The position numbers and the translations under genes were made by a program. From assembly GCF_003991565.1 (NCBI RefSeq), contig NZ_CP032819.1, positions 4,154,001 through 4,218,000 of the forward strand: a stretch of 64,000 nucleotides of DNA, read 5' to 3'. This DNA comes from Butyricimonas faecalis (GTDB lineage: Bacteria; Bacteroidota; Bacteroidia; Bacteroidales; Marinifilaceae). Below are positions 36,045 to 45,388 of the stretch, piece by piece; position 1 is the first letter of the stretch; every line of letters starts with the position of its first letter. The notes below the pieces were generated by a model that was not told the DNA's origin, did not search any database, and was given only the letters and a program-made list of their open reading frames with translations.

Positions 36045-36385
36045 TGAAAGTAGCTTGCAAAGGGGGAGAATGGATGATTTTTTATTGATGAAGCCGTCCG
36101 ATTTGTTTTGAAACAGTGCAAATAGCTCTTTATTTCAATAAATGTAAATAATATTGGATTAAAAATAGTGTAATATTGAAAATTGTTTGTATATTTGCAA
36201 TGTGAAAGAATTTGAACTTGATCTACAGAAAACAGTCGGTATGGCAGATCATCACACCAACAGAAATACTGCCTTCTTTTCGATACCATATCATTCCCGA
36301 CTGTTTTCTTCTTCCTATAAATTTTGATTTAAGTCAATGAGAGTTGTTGAGTAAATCTGTATTTTTGCGTTGAAATTAGGATGAT
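36045..36385. other. Intergenic region with a structured short-transcript candidate
   Basis: The 341-bp gap between DUF2721 and the HAD gene holds a -7 element TATATTTG (36190-36197), a nested inverted repeat (36228-36311) and a second -7-like TATTTTTG (36360-36367) in front of the HAD gene. The first 140 bp show nothing beyond AT-richness. Confidence 0.6.
36203..36327 (+). ncRNA. Candidate small RNA or leader with micro-ORF
   Basis: Downstream of TATATTTG at 36190, GAAAACAGTCGG pairs at a distance with CCGACTGTTTTC. Inside it, GGTAT pairs with ATACC, and GGCAG with CTGCC, giving a nested structure of about 85 nt. The same stretch contains a 28-codon ORF from ATG 36241 (MADHHTNRNTAFFSIPYHSR, then eight more residues) that stops at 36325. 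I do not recognise it. It may be a sRNA, a leader of the HAD gene, or both; the structure could also be chance. Confidence 0.35.
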
Positions 36386-37159
36386 ATGATAAAAGCTGTA
36401 TTTTTTGATATTGATGGGACGTTGGTCAGCTTTAAGACACATCGGGTTCCGGATTCCGCGAAAAGGGCGATAGCCGCTTTACGAGCTAAAGGTGTTCGGG
36501 TGTTTATCGCGAGTGGAAGACAATTGCTGGCTATTAATAATTTAGAAGATTTACAATTTGACGGTTATGTTACGTTGAACGGGGGATATTGTATTGTGGG
36601 AGAGCAAGTGATTTATAAGCACAGTATGCCGTCGGAGGATATGGTTTCTTTGGTGCAATACATGGAAGAACGAGAAAATTTCCCTTGTATTTTTGTGCAT
36701 GAGAATGCATTTTGTATCAATTACACGGATGAACGGACAGACGAGGTCTTTCGTTTGTTGAATTTTCCGCAACCTCCTACTCTGCCTTTACGGGAGGCTG
36801 CCACAGGTGATATTTTTCAGTTGGTGGCTTTTTTCACGAAAGAACAGGAGAAAGCAATCATGGCAGTTATGCCGCATTGCGAGGCGACCCGCTGGAATCC
36901 GTTGTTCTCGGATGTTATTCCGAAAGGAAGTAGTAAGCAAGTGGGGGTGGATAAGATGTTGGATTATTTTGGAATATCGTTGGATGAGTCGATGGCTTTC
37001 GGGGATGGGGGAAATGATGTTCTCATGTTGAAACACGTCGGGATCGGGGTGGCAATGGGCAACGCGGAAGACGAGGTGAAGCGGGCAGCGGATTATGTTA
37101 CCGATTCCGTGGATGAGGATGGAGTTGAAAAGGCTTTACGGCATTTTGGGGTGATTTAG
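36386..37159 (+). CDS. Cof-type HAD-IIB phosphatase
   Basis: 257 residues. Motif I FFDIDGTLVSF carries the nucleophile Asp, motif II is FIASGR, and motif IV is AFGDGGNDVLML; the cap is of the IIB type. These cytosolic enzymes dephosphorylate sugar phosphates or phosphorylated vitamins; the substrate cannot be read from sequence. It is followed by a terminator and converges on dxs. Confidence 0.92.
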   Translation: MIKAVFFDIDGTLVSFKTHRVPDSAKRAIAALRAKGVRVFIASGRQLLAINNLEDLQFDGYVTLNGGYCIVGEQVIYKHSMPSEDMVSLVQYMEERENFPCIFVHENAFCINYTDERTDEVFRLLNFPQPPTLPLREAATGDIFQLVAFFTKEQEKAIMAVMPHCEATRWNPLFSDVIPKGSSKQVGVDKMLDYFGISLDESMAFGDGGNDVLMLKHVGIGVAMGNAEDEVKRAADYVTDSVDEDGVEKALRHFGVI

Positions 37160-37173
37160 TTGTTTGGGAATTT

Positions 37174-37205
37174 AAAAGTCCGAACTATTGAAAGTCCGGA
37201 CTTTT
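37174..37205 (+). terminator. Terminator after the HAD gene
   Basis: AAAAGTCCG pairs with CGGACTTTT around a 14-base loop, 15 bp past the stop codon, and ends in TTTT. Symmetric A/T flanks mean it may also serve dxs, which converges from the right. Confidence 0.75.
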
Positions 37206-37259
37206 GCACTAAAAATGTCTACTTTTTTAGTTGCTGGTTGCTACATATAAACCTAAAAC

Positions 37260-39032
37260 TTAGTCTTGTTTTTTATCTAAGATTTCCCGAATCTCGTTCG
37301 TGATCTGCGTGTCTGTCAAATGATTTTCTTTTAACAGTTCTTCCAGAACAAAGCGATCGGCAAATTCTTTCTTCAGACCGTAGTTCTTGACCTTCATCTC
37401 GGAATCCCCGTAATAGCGGGCAATCTTTTCCCCGAACCCACCGTCCAGTACACCGTCTTCCAACGTGATCACCAGTTGGTGATTGGCCTTTAAATCTTCC
37501 AGCATTTGTTTGTCAACTCCCGTGATATAGCGAGGATTGATCAATGTGGCCTGTATCCCGGTTTCTTTTTGTAACTTCTGGCATACGGACTCTCCTAGCG
37601 GGTAGAAATTTCCGAGCGCGATGACAGCCACCCGTTCCCCTTGGCGGGTGATTTTATAACGGTTTAATTCACTGTAATCCGTGTCAAAGGTCTCTTCGCT
37701 TTCAATAACAACCGGTCCCGGAACACGAATGGCAACAGGGTACGTGGTTTGTTTGATACCCCATTCCAACATGGCAAAATATTCCTCTTTGCAAGTCGGG
37801 GCCAGATACACCATGTTCGGGATATTGCTGATAAGCGGGATATCGAAAAATCCAAGATGGGTTTCATCGTTCATCCCGGCGGAACCACCCAGGAACACGG
37901 AAATAACTGCCGGGTTTCGGTTGATACATAAATCTTGTGACAGTTGGTCGTAACACCGTTGGATAAACGTGCTGTAAACCCCATACACGGGTTTCCCGCC
38001 ATTGGCCGCGATACCGGATGCAAGAGCCACGGCGTGTTCTTCGGCTATTCCCACATCAACGAATTGTTTCCCGGCTTGTTGCCTGCGTTCGGGATTAAAA
38101 CCGATTACCGCGGGAGTACCCGAAGAGATGGCTACCACGGTAGGATCTTTTTGTATTTGTTCCAGCAGGAATTTTCCCGTCAGGTTGCCGTAATCTTCCG
38201 TGTTTCCCCCGTTAGACAAAGGTTCTCCGGTTTCCAGTTTGAACGGCATACCCCAGTGGAATTTTTCCTTGTAGGTTTCCGCGGGAGTGTACCCCTTTCC
38301 TTTTAGCGTGTGGATATGCACGACGACGGGATGGGAAGCGTCTTTTACTTGCGTGAAAGCGTGTATCAAGGCGGTAATATCGTTCCCATCTTTCACGTAA
38401 ATATAATCAAGTCCGAGCGATTTGAAAAAATTGCAAGGCGCTTGGCCGTCCGTGTTCCTCAAGGTTTTCAAGTTTTGGTACAAACCGCCATGATTCTCGG
38501 CAATAGACATTTCATTGTCATTAACGACCACGATCAGGTTGGTGCCTGTTTCCGCGGCATTGCTTAGCCCTTCATAGGCTTCTCCGCCACTCAGGGAACC
38601 GTCGCCAATCACGGCGATAATATTTTCATGATCCCCTTTTAAATCTCGGGCTTTGGCTAACCCGCAGGCGAGGCTTACGGAGGTTGACGTGTGACCGATC
38701 GTGAAGAAGTCGTGTTTGCTTTCTTGCGGGTTGGTATAACCGGACACGTCATCGTACTCTTCCGCGTGAAGGAAAGCATCTTTACGCCCGGTTAACATTT
38801 TATGGGTGTAGCTTTGATGCGACACGTCATACACGATTTTGTCCACCGGCGAGTTGAACACGTAATGTAGGGCTATCGTGGCCTCTACCATTCCCAGGTT
38901 AGGTCCGATGTGTCCGCCATGGGCACTTAGTTTGGTTAGTAGGGCGTGACGAATTTCATCCGCCAGTATATTTAAATTTTCGAAGGAAAGACGCTTCACG
39001 TCTTCCGGGGAGTTAATGTTTTCTAAGTACAT
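37260..39032 (-). CDS. dxs: 1-deoxy-D-xylulose-5-phosphate synthase, short form
   Basis: 590 residues from the ATG at 39032 (MYLENINSPEDVK). The frame is open 12 codons further up but then overlaps the preceding gene's end. Thiamine-diphosphate enzyme signatures are LSAHGGHIGPNLG, the GDGSLSGGEAYEGL cofactor motif and VGIAEEHAVALASG. DXS joins pyruvate and glyceraldehyde-3-phosphate to begin MEP isoprenoid synthesis, and its product also feeds thiamine and pyridoxal. It is about 30-50 residues shorter than E. coli DXS; Bacteroidales often carry both a long and a short form, so this could be a secondary copy. It follows the flavodoxin-like gene with a 13-bp gap. Confidence 0.87.
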   Translation of the reverse strand: MYLENINSPEDVKRLSFENLNILADEIRHALLTKLSAHGGHIGPNLGMVEATIALHYVFNSPVDKIVYDVSHQSYTHKMLTGRKDAFLHAEEYDDVSGYTNPQESKHDFFTIGHTSTSVSLACGLAKARDLKGDHENIIAVIGDGSLSGGEAYEGLSNAAETGTNLIVVVNDNEMSIAENHGGLYQNLKTLRNTDGQAPCNFFKSLGLDYIYVKDGNDITALIHAFTQVKDASHPVVVHIHTLKGKGYTPAETYKEKFHWGMPFKLETGEPLSNGGNTEDYGNLTGKFLLEQIQKDPTVVAISSGTPAVIGFNPERRQQAGKQFVDVGIAEEHAVALASGIAANGGKPVYGVYSTFIQRCYDQLSQDLCINRNPAVISVFLGGSAGMNDETHLGFFDIPLISNIPNMVYLAPTCKEEYFAMLEWGIKQTTYPVAIRVPGPVVIESEETFDTDYSELNRYKITRQGERVAVIALGNFYPLGESVCQKLQKETGIQATLINPRYITGVDKQMLEDLKANHQLVITLEDGVLDGGFGEKIARYYGDSEMKVKNYGLKKEFADRFVLEELLKENHLTDTQITNEIREILDKKQD

Positions 39033-39045
39033 AGTTTTTCTAAAT

Positions 39046-39585
39046 TTATACTCGTTTTCCTGTTTCATACGCTTCTTGCATGGCCGGGTGGCCTTTGATT
39101 TCTCCGACGTGCCATACGCCTAGTCCGAAGACAACCCCTTTGATGGTGGGATTTTCCAAGCAATCAAGAAATCCTTGGAACGTGTCCACGGTGCGCATCA
39201 TGTTTTCTTTATTATCTTCAGCTGCCGTGATGATGAAATAAAACTCTTTGTCGTTCATTTCCGTGTAGAGACCGCAGCATCGGTCGATCAAGGTTTTCAT
39301 CTGGGCACTCATCGTGTAAAAATAGACGGGTGTTGCCATGACGATAACGTCTGCTGCCACCATCTTGTCAATGATCTCCGCTGCATCATCTTTTTGCGGA
39401 CAGGGTTTGTGATACAGGCTACACGTGCTACATCCCGTGCAGTAGTTGATCTTTTTATCTCGTAAGAAAATTTTTTCAACGTCATGTCCTGCTTCTTTAG
39501 CTCCCCGCAAAAATTCATCGCACAAAGTGTCGGAGTTTCCGCCTTTCCGGGGACTGGAAGAGAGAATTAAAATTCTTTTTGCCAT
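39046..39585 (-). CDS. Flavodoxin-fold NAD(P)H-dependent FMN reductase
   Basis: 179 residues. The FMN phosphate loop is SSSPRKGGNSDTL, a Cys pair sits in CTGCSTC, and the flavin-edge motif is ATPVYFYTMSAQMK. The fold is that of the NADPH-dependent FMN reductase/iron-sulfur flavoprotein group, cytosolic. The Cys cluster (C50, C53, C56 region plus C64) may hold an iron-sulfur centre or act in redox sensing. It lies immediately upstream of dxs and is likely co-transcribed; a functional link is not evident. Confidence 0.85.
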   Translation of the reverse strand: MAKRILILSSSPRKGGNSDTLCDEFLRGAKEAGHDVEKIFLRDKKINYCTGCSTCSLYHKPCPQKDDAAEIIDKMVAADVIVMATPVYFYTMSAQMKTLIDRCCGLYTEMNDKEFYFIITAAEDNKENMMRTVDTFQGFLDCLENPTIKGVVFGLGVWHVGEIKGHPAMQEAYETGKRV

Positions 39586-39772
39586 AATATGATTTTTTAT
39601 AATGATTATTCCAGTATGTTGTGTTCATGATTTTATGTTACAAAATTACATCGCTTCCTGTGTCCTGCTTGTATATAAATTACAGAGATGTGTACCTAAA
39701 TTACGGATTTTGCTGTTGATCCATGAAAGGGGAATCAACGATAGTGTACCAAATACCGTACTATAAAAAGAA

Positions 39773-39797
39773 AAACTCGCTGATTTTCAGCGAGTTT
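39773..39797 (-). terminator. Terminator of the tRNA transcript
   Basis: An 11-bp stem AAACTCGCTGA/TCAGCGAGTTT with a 3-base loop; on the minus strand it is followed by TTCTTTTT. It lies 13 bp beyond the tRNA 3' end. Confidence 0.88.
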
Positions 39798-39810
39798 GTT
39801 GTGTAAGAAG

Positions 39811-39884
39811 TGGTCCCACTTGGGCTTGAACCAAGGACCCCCTGATTATGAGTCAGGTGCTCTAACCAGCTGAGCTATAGGACC
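39811..39884 (-). tRNA. tRNA with anticodon CAU, probably tRNA-Ile2
   Basis: A 74-nt cloverleaf. Acceptor GGTCCTA pairs with TGGGACC, the D-arm is GCTCAGCTGGTTAGAGC, the anticodon stem-loop is CTGACTCATAATCAG, and the T-arm contains GGTTCAAGCC. The 3' CCA is not encoded. CAU can be Met or lysidine-modified Ile2. Pairs 4-69 and 5-68 are both C-G, which are recognition features of TilS for Ile2 in E. coli, whereas elongator Met there has U-A and A-U. I favour Ile2 but cannot exclude Met. Confidence 0.9.
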
Positions 39885-39924
39885 TACACTTGCGTGTGTT
39901 AAAGTGGTTAGCCTTTAACGGGTG

Positions 39925-39956
39925 CAAATATAGTGTTTTATTAAAATTCGGGCAAA
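39925..39956 (-). promoter_or_regulatory. tRNA promoter
   Basis: On the minus strand: TTTG (39953-39956), 20-bp spacer, TATATTTG (39925-39932), about 40 bp upstream of the tRNA 5' end. This is one of the clearest matches to the Bacteroidetes consensus in the window. Confidence 0.85.
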
Positions 39957-40056
39957 TATTGGAGGGCTTTTTTTTGATGGTTTGTGGAAGATACCATAAA
40001 TTTATTTACATTTGCGTGTAGATGAACTTATTAGTATAATTGATAAAATTCGTGGT

Positions 40057-40530
40057 GTGAAAGTTTGTTTGCTAGTGATAGGAAAGACGGATGTGGAATT
40101 TGTACGGGCGGGAATTGCCGAGTATGAGAAACGTTTGAAATATTATATCCCTTACGAGATGAAGGTGATTCCGGATGTGCGGAACACGAAAAACATGAGC
40201 GAGATACAACAGAAAGAACGGGAGGGCGAGTTATTATTGGGACAGTTGGAGACAGCGGATTACATAATTTTGTTGGATGAGAAGGGGAACGAGTACACTT
40301 CGAAGGCTTTTGCGAACTTTTTGGCACAGAAGATGCTGACAAGTATGAAACGACTTGTATTTATCATCGGGGGACCTTACGGTTTTTCGGAAGAAGTATA
40401 TAAACGTGCAAATATGAAAATATCACTATCCAAGATGACTTTTTCTCACCAAATGGTGAGGATGATCTTCACGGAACAATTATACAGGGCAATGACTATA
40501 TTGAAAGGAGAACCTTATCATCATGAATAA
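40057..40530 (+). CDS. rlmH: 23S rRNA (pseudouridine(1915)-N(3))-methyltransferase RlmH
   Basis: 157 residues from a GTG at 40057 (VKVCLLVIGKTD), the family's normal length and start. The frame is open to 40012, but that part overlaps the -7 element TACATTTG at 40007 and has no family match. SPOUT motifs are IILLDEKGNEYTS, FIIGGPYGFSEEV, and the C-terminal SKMTFSHQMVRMIFTEQLYR. The enzyme methylates pseudouridine 1915 in helix 69 of 23S rRNA on 70S ribosomes. Its last 8 bases overlap the sensor kinase gene. Confidence 0.93.
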   Translation: MKVCLLVIGKTDVEFVRAGIAEYEKRLKYYIPYEMKVIPDVRNTKNMSEIQQKEREGELLLGQLETADYIILLDEKGNEYTSKAFANFLAQKMLTSMKRLVFIIGGPYGFSEEVYKRANMKISLSKMTFSHQMVRMIFTEQLYRAMTILKGEPYHHE

Positions 40531-43500
40531 AATGAGGATGAAAAGCATGAAGAAATTTTGGCTTGTACTGTCACTTGCCATGTTCTGCCTGATCGTGGGC
40601 TCTTTGTGGGAGTATTCTCTGAATGATTGGTCTGCAGACAAGAAGCTGTTTCTTTTTCAAGAACGATTGAAGTTTGAAGAGAAGCGGCTTGACGATCAGT
40701 TGCGGAAACTTGATTATGAGGCAGAGCGGAAAAAGCCGGAATGGAAAGGTAAACAGTCTGTGCTGGTTGGTTTTAAGGGAAGTAAGTTAGTTTATTGGAG
40801 TAACGAGAGAGTCGGTTCACCTCGTTTGTACGAGATATTGTCCGCGGGAAATGACTTCGTGAAGATTAATAATCTTTATTTTGATGTTCGTAGACATGTC
40901 GTCGGGGATACGGTTTATTATGCGCTTCTGTTTATAAAGGAGGATTACCCGTATTCGAGTAATTACGTGAAAAATCATTTTAACCCGTCATTAGGCGAAA
41001 ACTTGGATTATGCGAGTAAGGTAATTGTCCGGGAGATATGGGAAAAAGGTGGTCAACTTGTGTACAACCGGGACGGGAGACCGTTGTTCAAGATCGAGAG
41101 TCGGGTGGAACGTGGGGATGTCATTCCCTCTTATTTTCTGTTGATTCCCTATATTTTGTATCTTTTCTTGCTGTTCTATGCTTACGAAATATCCTTGGAT
41201 CGGGCCCGGTCGTTCCGGATACAATTATTCCACGTGTTCGGATTCTTCTTTTTCATCATGCTGTTGCGTTCTTTGATGATTGATTACAAGGTGCCACAAG
41301 TGCTTTATTCTCTACCTATTTTCATGACGGGGCAAATTGGGGGAGGGTTTATTGTGTCGGTGGGAGATTTGTTTGTCACGATGTTCTGTCTGGCACATTA
41401 TTTTTTCATTACCTTTAACAAGCTGAAAATTAAATATGATGAGCCTCGTTTGGTCCATTATAAATATATATTCCTAGTGGGATTTGTGATAGGTGTTTTC
41501 TTCTACACGAATTTATTACACTTTTCGATAAACATGTTAATTGAAAGCACGCAAGTCAGCTTGAATATAGCCCGTCTTATTAATGTTGATTTCTCATCGA
41601 TAGTGGCTTTTATCACGTTGATTATTGCCGGGATGGGGTTTATCGTGCTGATTAATAGTTCTGTGCGTTACTTCAGGAATTTATTCTCTATTACTCAGGC
41701 GTTTTTGGGTGTAACTGGCGTACTTGTTTTTTGTGCGGCACTTTGTTATTTCTTTAATTTCTCTCTGTCCCCGTTGGAGTGTCTTTTCCCGTTGGCGCTT
41801 TATATCTTGTTTATTTTGGGGGTGTATTTGATGAAACAGGATGCACAGAAGAGTATCTTCATGATTGCGCTAGTGGTGGTTTGTATTTATATCATTTTCT
41901 TGGCAAAAAGTAGCGAGATCCATCGGGAACACGGGGTGAGGGCAAGTTTTGCGAACGAGATTATCAAAGAACGAGACCCGATTTTTGAATATAAATTACT
42001 GGAAGTTAACGATAAAATAAAACAAAGCCAGGAGGTAGATTCGTTAGTGAAGGTAGGAGATTTGGATTTGTTGTCGGATTATATTTCAAGTGAGTTGCTG
42101 GATATGACAGGTTTCTATTATACTTGTAAGGCAATGATATGTGATCCTCGGGATTCGATATTGTTGACACCTACTTTTAAAAAGTATAGTTGTGACGAGT
42201 TTTACGATAAGCTGATTGATAGTTTGGGAACCCGTATTGGTTACACATCATTTTTCAGTATAAAGGATTTTGACGGGGTAGCTGAATATCTCGGTCGTTT
42301 TTCTTTCTCCACTCCTCAGGGGAGTAATTGCGTGTATATCCGTTTCAAGTCGAAAAACCGGCATGAAGGGATAGGGTATGCCCAGATTTTATCAAGGGAA
42401 ATCGGCGTGGAGAAGGAAGCACGTTATCCTTATTCTTATGCGAAGTACAAGAATGGAATACTGGTGGATTCCAAAGGAGACTTTAGTTATCCGCGTTATT
42501 TGGAGCGTTTCGGGAAGATCGAACACGCCCGTATTATGAACATGGACAGGTTTTCGCACATGGTGATTCCCGTGGAGAATGACGGGGTGTGTATTGTCAG
42601 TTTGGGGGATGACGTGTTTGCACTCTACTATTTGAACCTGTTGTACGCTATTTTTGTCAGTGGTATCTTAACTTCTTACGGGATGTTCTTCCGGTTTGAC
42701 AGGGGATGGGGAAGTTTTCGACAGACGAGTCTCACGTTGAGGATTAAAAAGAATATTATCACGTTGATCGGTGCGTTGTTCTTGATCATGACAATCATGA
42801 GTATTGTCATGAATGCCAAGAGTTTTGAACGTCGACATAGTTCGAAAGTGATCGAGTTGTCTCGGTATATAACAGATGAATTGGAGCATAATGATTGTAT
42901 GGATGCTGCAAAGTGTCCCCAGATATTGAAAAAGTTAAAGGATATGTCTGAGGTACTTTGGGTAGATATTAATATCTATAATTGGGATGGAGTTCTCGTG
43001 GCGACTTCTCGTCCCGTGATATTCGAGAAGGGATTTGACGGGACATTGTTGAATCCGAAGGCTTTTGAACAAATTATTGAAAAGGAACAAATTAACTTTG
43101 TTCAAGATGAAAAAATCGTGGAGTTGACATACATGGCTGTGTATATGCCGTTGGTGCTGGAAAATGGGGAAAGGTACGTGTTGAGTATCCCCTATTTTAC
43201 CCGTGGGGAGGAACTGAACAAGGATATTTTATTGATTGTGATTATCGCGGTGAATATAGCCATGATCGTGATGGTGCTTGCCTTTATCTTGTCAAGTATC
43301 GTGGCGGAGCGAATCATGAAACCACTACAAGTCGTGAATGAGAAATTGCGTCAAATGAGGGTGGGGGGGAAGAACGAGAAGATCGTGTACCATGAGCGGG
43401 ATGAAATCGGTATGCTGGTGAAAGAGTATAACGAGATGGTTGATAAATTGGAGGCGAACGTGAAGAAGTTGGCGAAGTCGGAACGGGAGAGCGCTTGGCG

Positions 43501-44149
43501 GGAAATGGCCCGGCAAATTGCTCACGAGATCAAAAACCCGTTGACCCCGATGAAATTGAATTTGCAATTTATGCAGCGCACGTTGCAGAGGGGGAATATG
43601 GAGGAAGTGCGTCAACGATTCAAAGATATCTCGGCCGTGTTGATCGAACAGATTGATCATATGGCATCAATTGCCTCGGCTTTCTCTGATTTTGCCAAGT
43701 TGCAGGAGGCAAATAACGAGTGGTTTGATCTGAGTGAACTGGTAAACGGGTGTGCAAAATTGTTTCATGAGAATGTGGACACAATGGAATGTGATATAGA
43801 ACCGAATGTTTCCGTGTACGGTGATCGGGATCAGGTGAACCGGGTAATTGTGAATTTGTTGAAGAATGCGGAACAGAGTATTCCGGAAGAACGAAAAGGG
43901 CACGTGTTGGTACGACTGAAAACGGTGTTGGGTAAGATTATATTGCTTATTAAAGATAATGGTTGCGGAATTCCGGAAAACATTCGGGATCGGATCTCCG
44001 AGCCTAATTTCACGACGAAGTCCGGAGGTACGGGACTAGGATTAACGATGTCCTACAAAATTATAGAAGCGATGGGAGGCTCAATCACTTTTGAAAGTGT
44101 AGAGAATGAAGGAACAACGTTTTATGTGGTGCTGAAACAAGACAATTGA
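40523..44149 (+). CDS. Large NtrY-like membrane sensor histidine kinase
   Basis: 1208 residues. A first membrane helix lies at about 10-29, then an extracytoplasmic segment. A cluster of helices follows between about 190 and 470, then a second large extracytoplasmic region, and further membrane helices near 745-765 and 910-935. HAMP runs over about 935-985. The H-box is MARQIAHEIKNPLTPMKLN with H1001. The ATPase domain contains NLLKNAEQSIP, DNGCGIPENI and SGGTGLGLTMS. The layout resembles NtrY. No response regulator lies next to it. Its ATG overlaps the rlmH end by 8 bp, so the two are probably translated together. The stimulus is unknown. Confidence 0.88.
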   Translation: MNKMRMKSMKKFWLVLSLAMFCLIVGSLWEYSLNDWSADKKLFLFQERLKFEEKRLDDQLRKLDYEAERKKPEWKGKQSVLVGFKGSKLVYWSNERVGSPRLYEILSAGNDFVKINNLYFDVRRHVVGDTVYYALLFIKEDYPYSSNYVKNHFNPSLGENLDYASKVIVREIWEKGGQLVYNRDGRPLFKIESRVERGDVIPSYFLLIPYILYLFLLFYAYEISLDRARSFRIQLFHVFGFFFFIMLLRSLMIDYKVPQVLYSLPIFMTGQIGGGFIVSVGDLFVTMFCLAHYFFITFNKLKIKYDEPRLVHYKYIFLVGFVIGVFFYTNLLHFSINMLIESTQVSLNIARLINVDFSSIVAFITLIIAGMGFIVLINSSVRYFRNLFSITQAFLGVTGVLVFCAALCYFFNFSLSPLECLFPLALYILFILGVYLMKQDAQKSIFMIALVVVCIYIIFLAKSSEIHREHGVRASFANEIIKERDPIFEYKLLEVNDKIKQSQEVDSLVKVGDLDLLSDYISSELLDMTGFYYTCKAMICDPRDSILLTPTFKKYSCDEFYDKLIDSLGTRIGYTSFFSIKDFDGVAEYLGRFSFSTPQGSNCVYIRFKSKNRHEGIGYAQILSREIGVEKEARYPYSYAKYKNGILVDSKGDFSYPRYLERFGKIEHARIMNMDRFSHMVIPVENDGVCIVSLGDDVFALYYLNLLYAIFVSGILTSYGMFFRFDRGWGSFRQTSLTLRIKKNIITLIGALFLIMTIMSIVMNAKSFERRHSSKVIELSRYITDELEHNDCMDAAKCPQILKKLKDMSEVLWVDINIYNWDGVLVATSRPVIFEKGFDGTLLNPKAFEQIIEKEQINFVQDEKIVELTYMAVYMPLVLENGERYVLSIPYFTRGEELNKDILLIVIIAVNIAMIVMVLAFILSSIVAERIMKPLQVVNEKLRQMRVGGKNEKIVYHERDEIGMLVKEYNEMVDKLEANVKKLAKSERESAWREMARQIAHEIKNPLTPMKLNLQFMQRTLQRGNMEEVRQRFKDISAVLIEQIDHMASIASAFSDFAKLQEANNEWFDLSELVNGCAKLFHENVDTMECDIEPNVSVYGDRDQVNRVIVNLLKNAEQSIPEERKGHVLVRLKTVLGKIILLIKDNGCGIPENIRDRISEPNFTTKSGGTGLGLTMSYKIIEAMGGSITFESVENEGTTFYVVLKQDN

Positions 44150-44275
44150 AAACTAAATAATTTATGATTTATGAATTACGATTTACGATCAAAAAAGTAT
44201 TGCTTTGCGAGAGGGAAACACCTGATCGGAAATCACGAAATCATATAATAAGCGTTAGCCCCTTGCTGTTGAAAT

Positions 44276-45295
44276 TTAAAATTTAAAATCTAAAATTCTT
44301 AGAGCTGTGTCGACTACACGTTTAGGGAGAATGTCAACCATGCATTTCTGCCAGGTGGATTGTTTACATTTACCGTGACCGTCTTTGGTGCAGGGGCGGC
44401 AGGGAAGATCGACTTCGATGACTTCGGACTGTTTGCCCGTGGGATAACCGAAAGCCGTTGGACCCATCAAGGCGATGGCTTTCGTGTGGAATAGGTCTGC
44501 GGCATGAAGGAAGCCGGTATCCCCGCTGATCACGAGATTGGATTGTTTCACGAGATAACAAGATTCCAAAAGGCTGGTTTTACCTGCCAGGTTATTGACT
44601 CTTTCGGGAGCGATGGCCTTGATCGTTTCGCAGAACGTGTCGGTCGGACCTGCCAGAATGATAAAACGATAGTCGGGCATAAGCTGTATTACTTGTTGCC
44701 AATTACTGACCGGCCAGCGTTTCATTTCCCAGTTGGCGGAAGGGACGAGCGTGATTGTCTTTGGGGTAAGTGTGCGACGAAATCTTTCCTCATACTCTGC
44801 CGGGAAATTCCAATCGCTGTAATCGGATTCAAAATTCGTGATGCCCCACGTGGCTAATGGTTTCTGGTAAGAAACGATACCCCGGAACGGTTTGTCGAAC
44901 TTATTTATCCGTAGATTGAAAAGCAGGAATCGTTTCCAGCGATCCTTGTGGCGTAGTGTGTAGTGTGGCCCTCTTGGGAAAAGATGGTAAAAGGGCGGGA
45001 GTAACACGGCTTTCAAGATGTTGGAGCGGATGTTGCTATGAGCGTCATAGATATAATCAAATTTTTCGGCTTTCAGTTGACGGGCCATTTGTAGTAAACC
45101 TTTGAATCCCGTTTTCTTATCGAATCCCCACACCCGGTCGATGCGTTTGTCCATGTTGAGAAAAGAACCCATATCTTTTCGGGCAATCCAGTGGATTTCG
45201 GCATCGGGGAAATGGTTCTTTATACCGTTTACGACATTCATACATTGGATGATGTCTCCGATGGAACTGAACCTGATAATGAGAAATTTAGCCAT
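44276..45295 (-). CDS. Glycosyltransferase family 9 (heptosyltransferase-like)
   Basis: 339 residues from the ATG at 45295 (MAKFLIIRFSSIGDIIQCMN). The open frame further upstream is an artefact that crosses the divergent pssA gene. GT9 features are the N-terminal RFSSIGDIIQ, LVPSANWEMKRWP, and the nucleotide-sugar site SGDTGFLHAADLF followed by GPTAFGYP. The family adds ADP-heptose or a related sugar to lipid A-core at the inner membrane's cytosolic face. The acceptor is not predictable. It is divergent from pssA; downstream lies an AT-word repeat spacer. Confidence 0.88.
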   Translation of the reverse strand: MAKFLIIRFSSIGDIIQCMNVVNGIKNHFPDAEIHWIARKDMGSFLNMDKRIDRVWGFDKKTGFKGLLQMARQLKAEKFDYIYDAHSNIRSNILKAVLLPPFYHLFPRGPHYTLRHKDRWKRFLLFNLRINKFDKPFRGIVSYQKPLATWGITNFESDYSDWNFPAEYEERFRRTLTPKTITLVPSANWEMKRWPVSNWQQVIQLMPDYRFIILAGPTDTFCETIKAIAPERVNNLAGKTSLLESCYLVKQSNLVISGDTGFLHAADLFHTKAIALMGPTAFGYPTGKQSEVIEVDLPCRPCTKDGHGKCKQSTWQKCMVDILPKRVVDTALRILDFKF

Positions 45296-45388
45296 ATCTA
45301 AAACGAATTTGCAACAAAAGTAATAAAAATGTCGTTTATCTATCGTAAAAAGAACTATTTTCGTGCTCAGATCATAAAAAGTAATATC

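Larger units (their letters stand above)
39586..40056. other. Intergenic region around the tRNA gene
   Basis: The left 180 bp are the AT-rich upstream region of the flavodoxin-like gene, without a clear promoter word. Then follow the tRNA terminator, the tRNA, the tRNA promoter (minus strand) and the rlmH -7 element TACATTTG (40007-40014). Confidence 0.7.

Noticed and set aside
39033..39068. Longer start of dxs
   Set aside because: It overlaps the stop of the upstream flavodoxin-like gene and adds 12 residues not typical of DXS.
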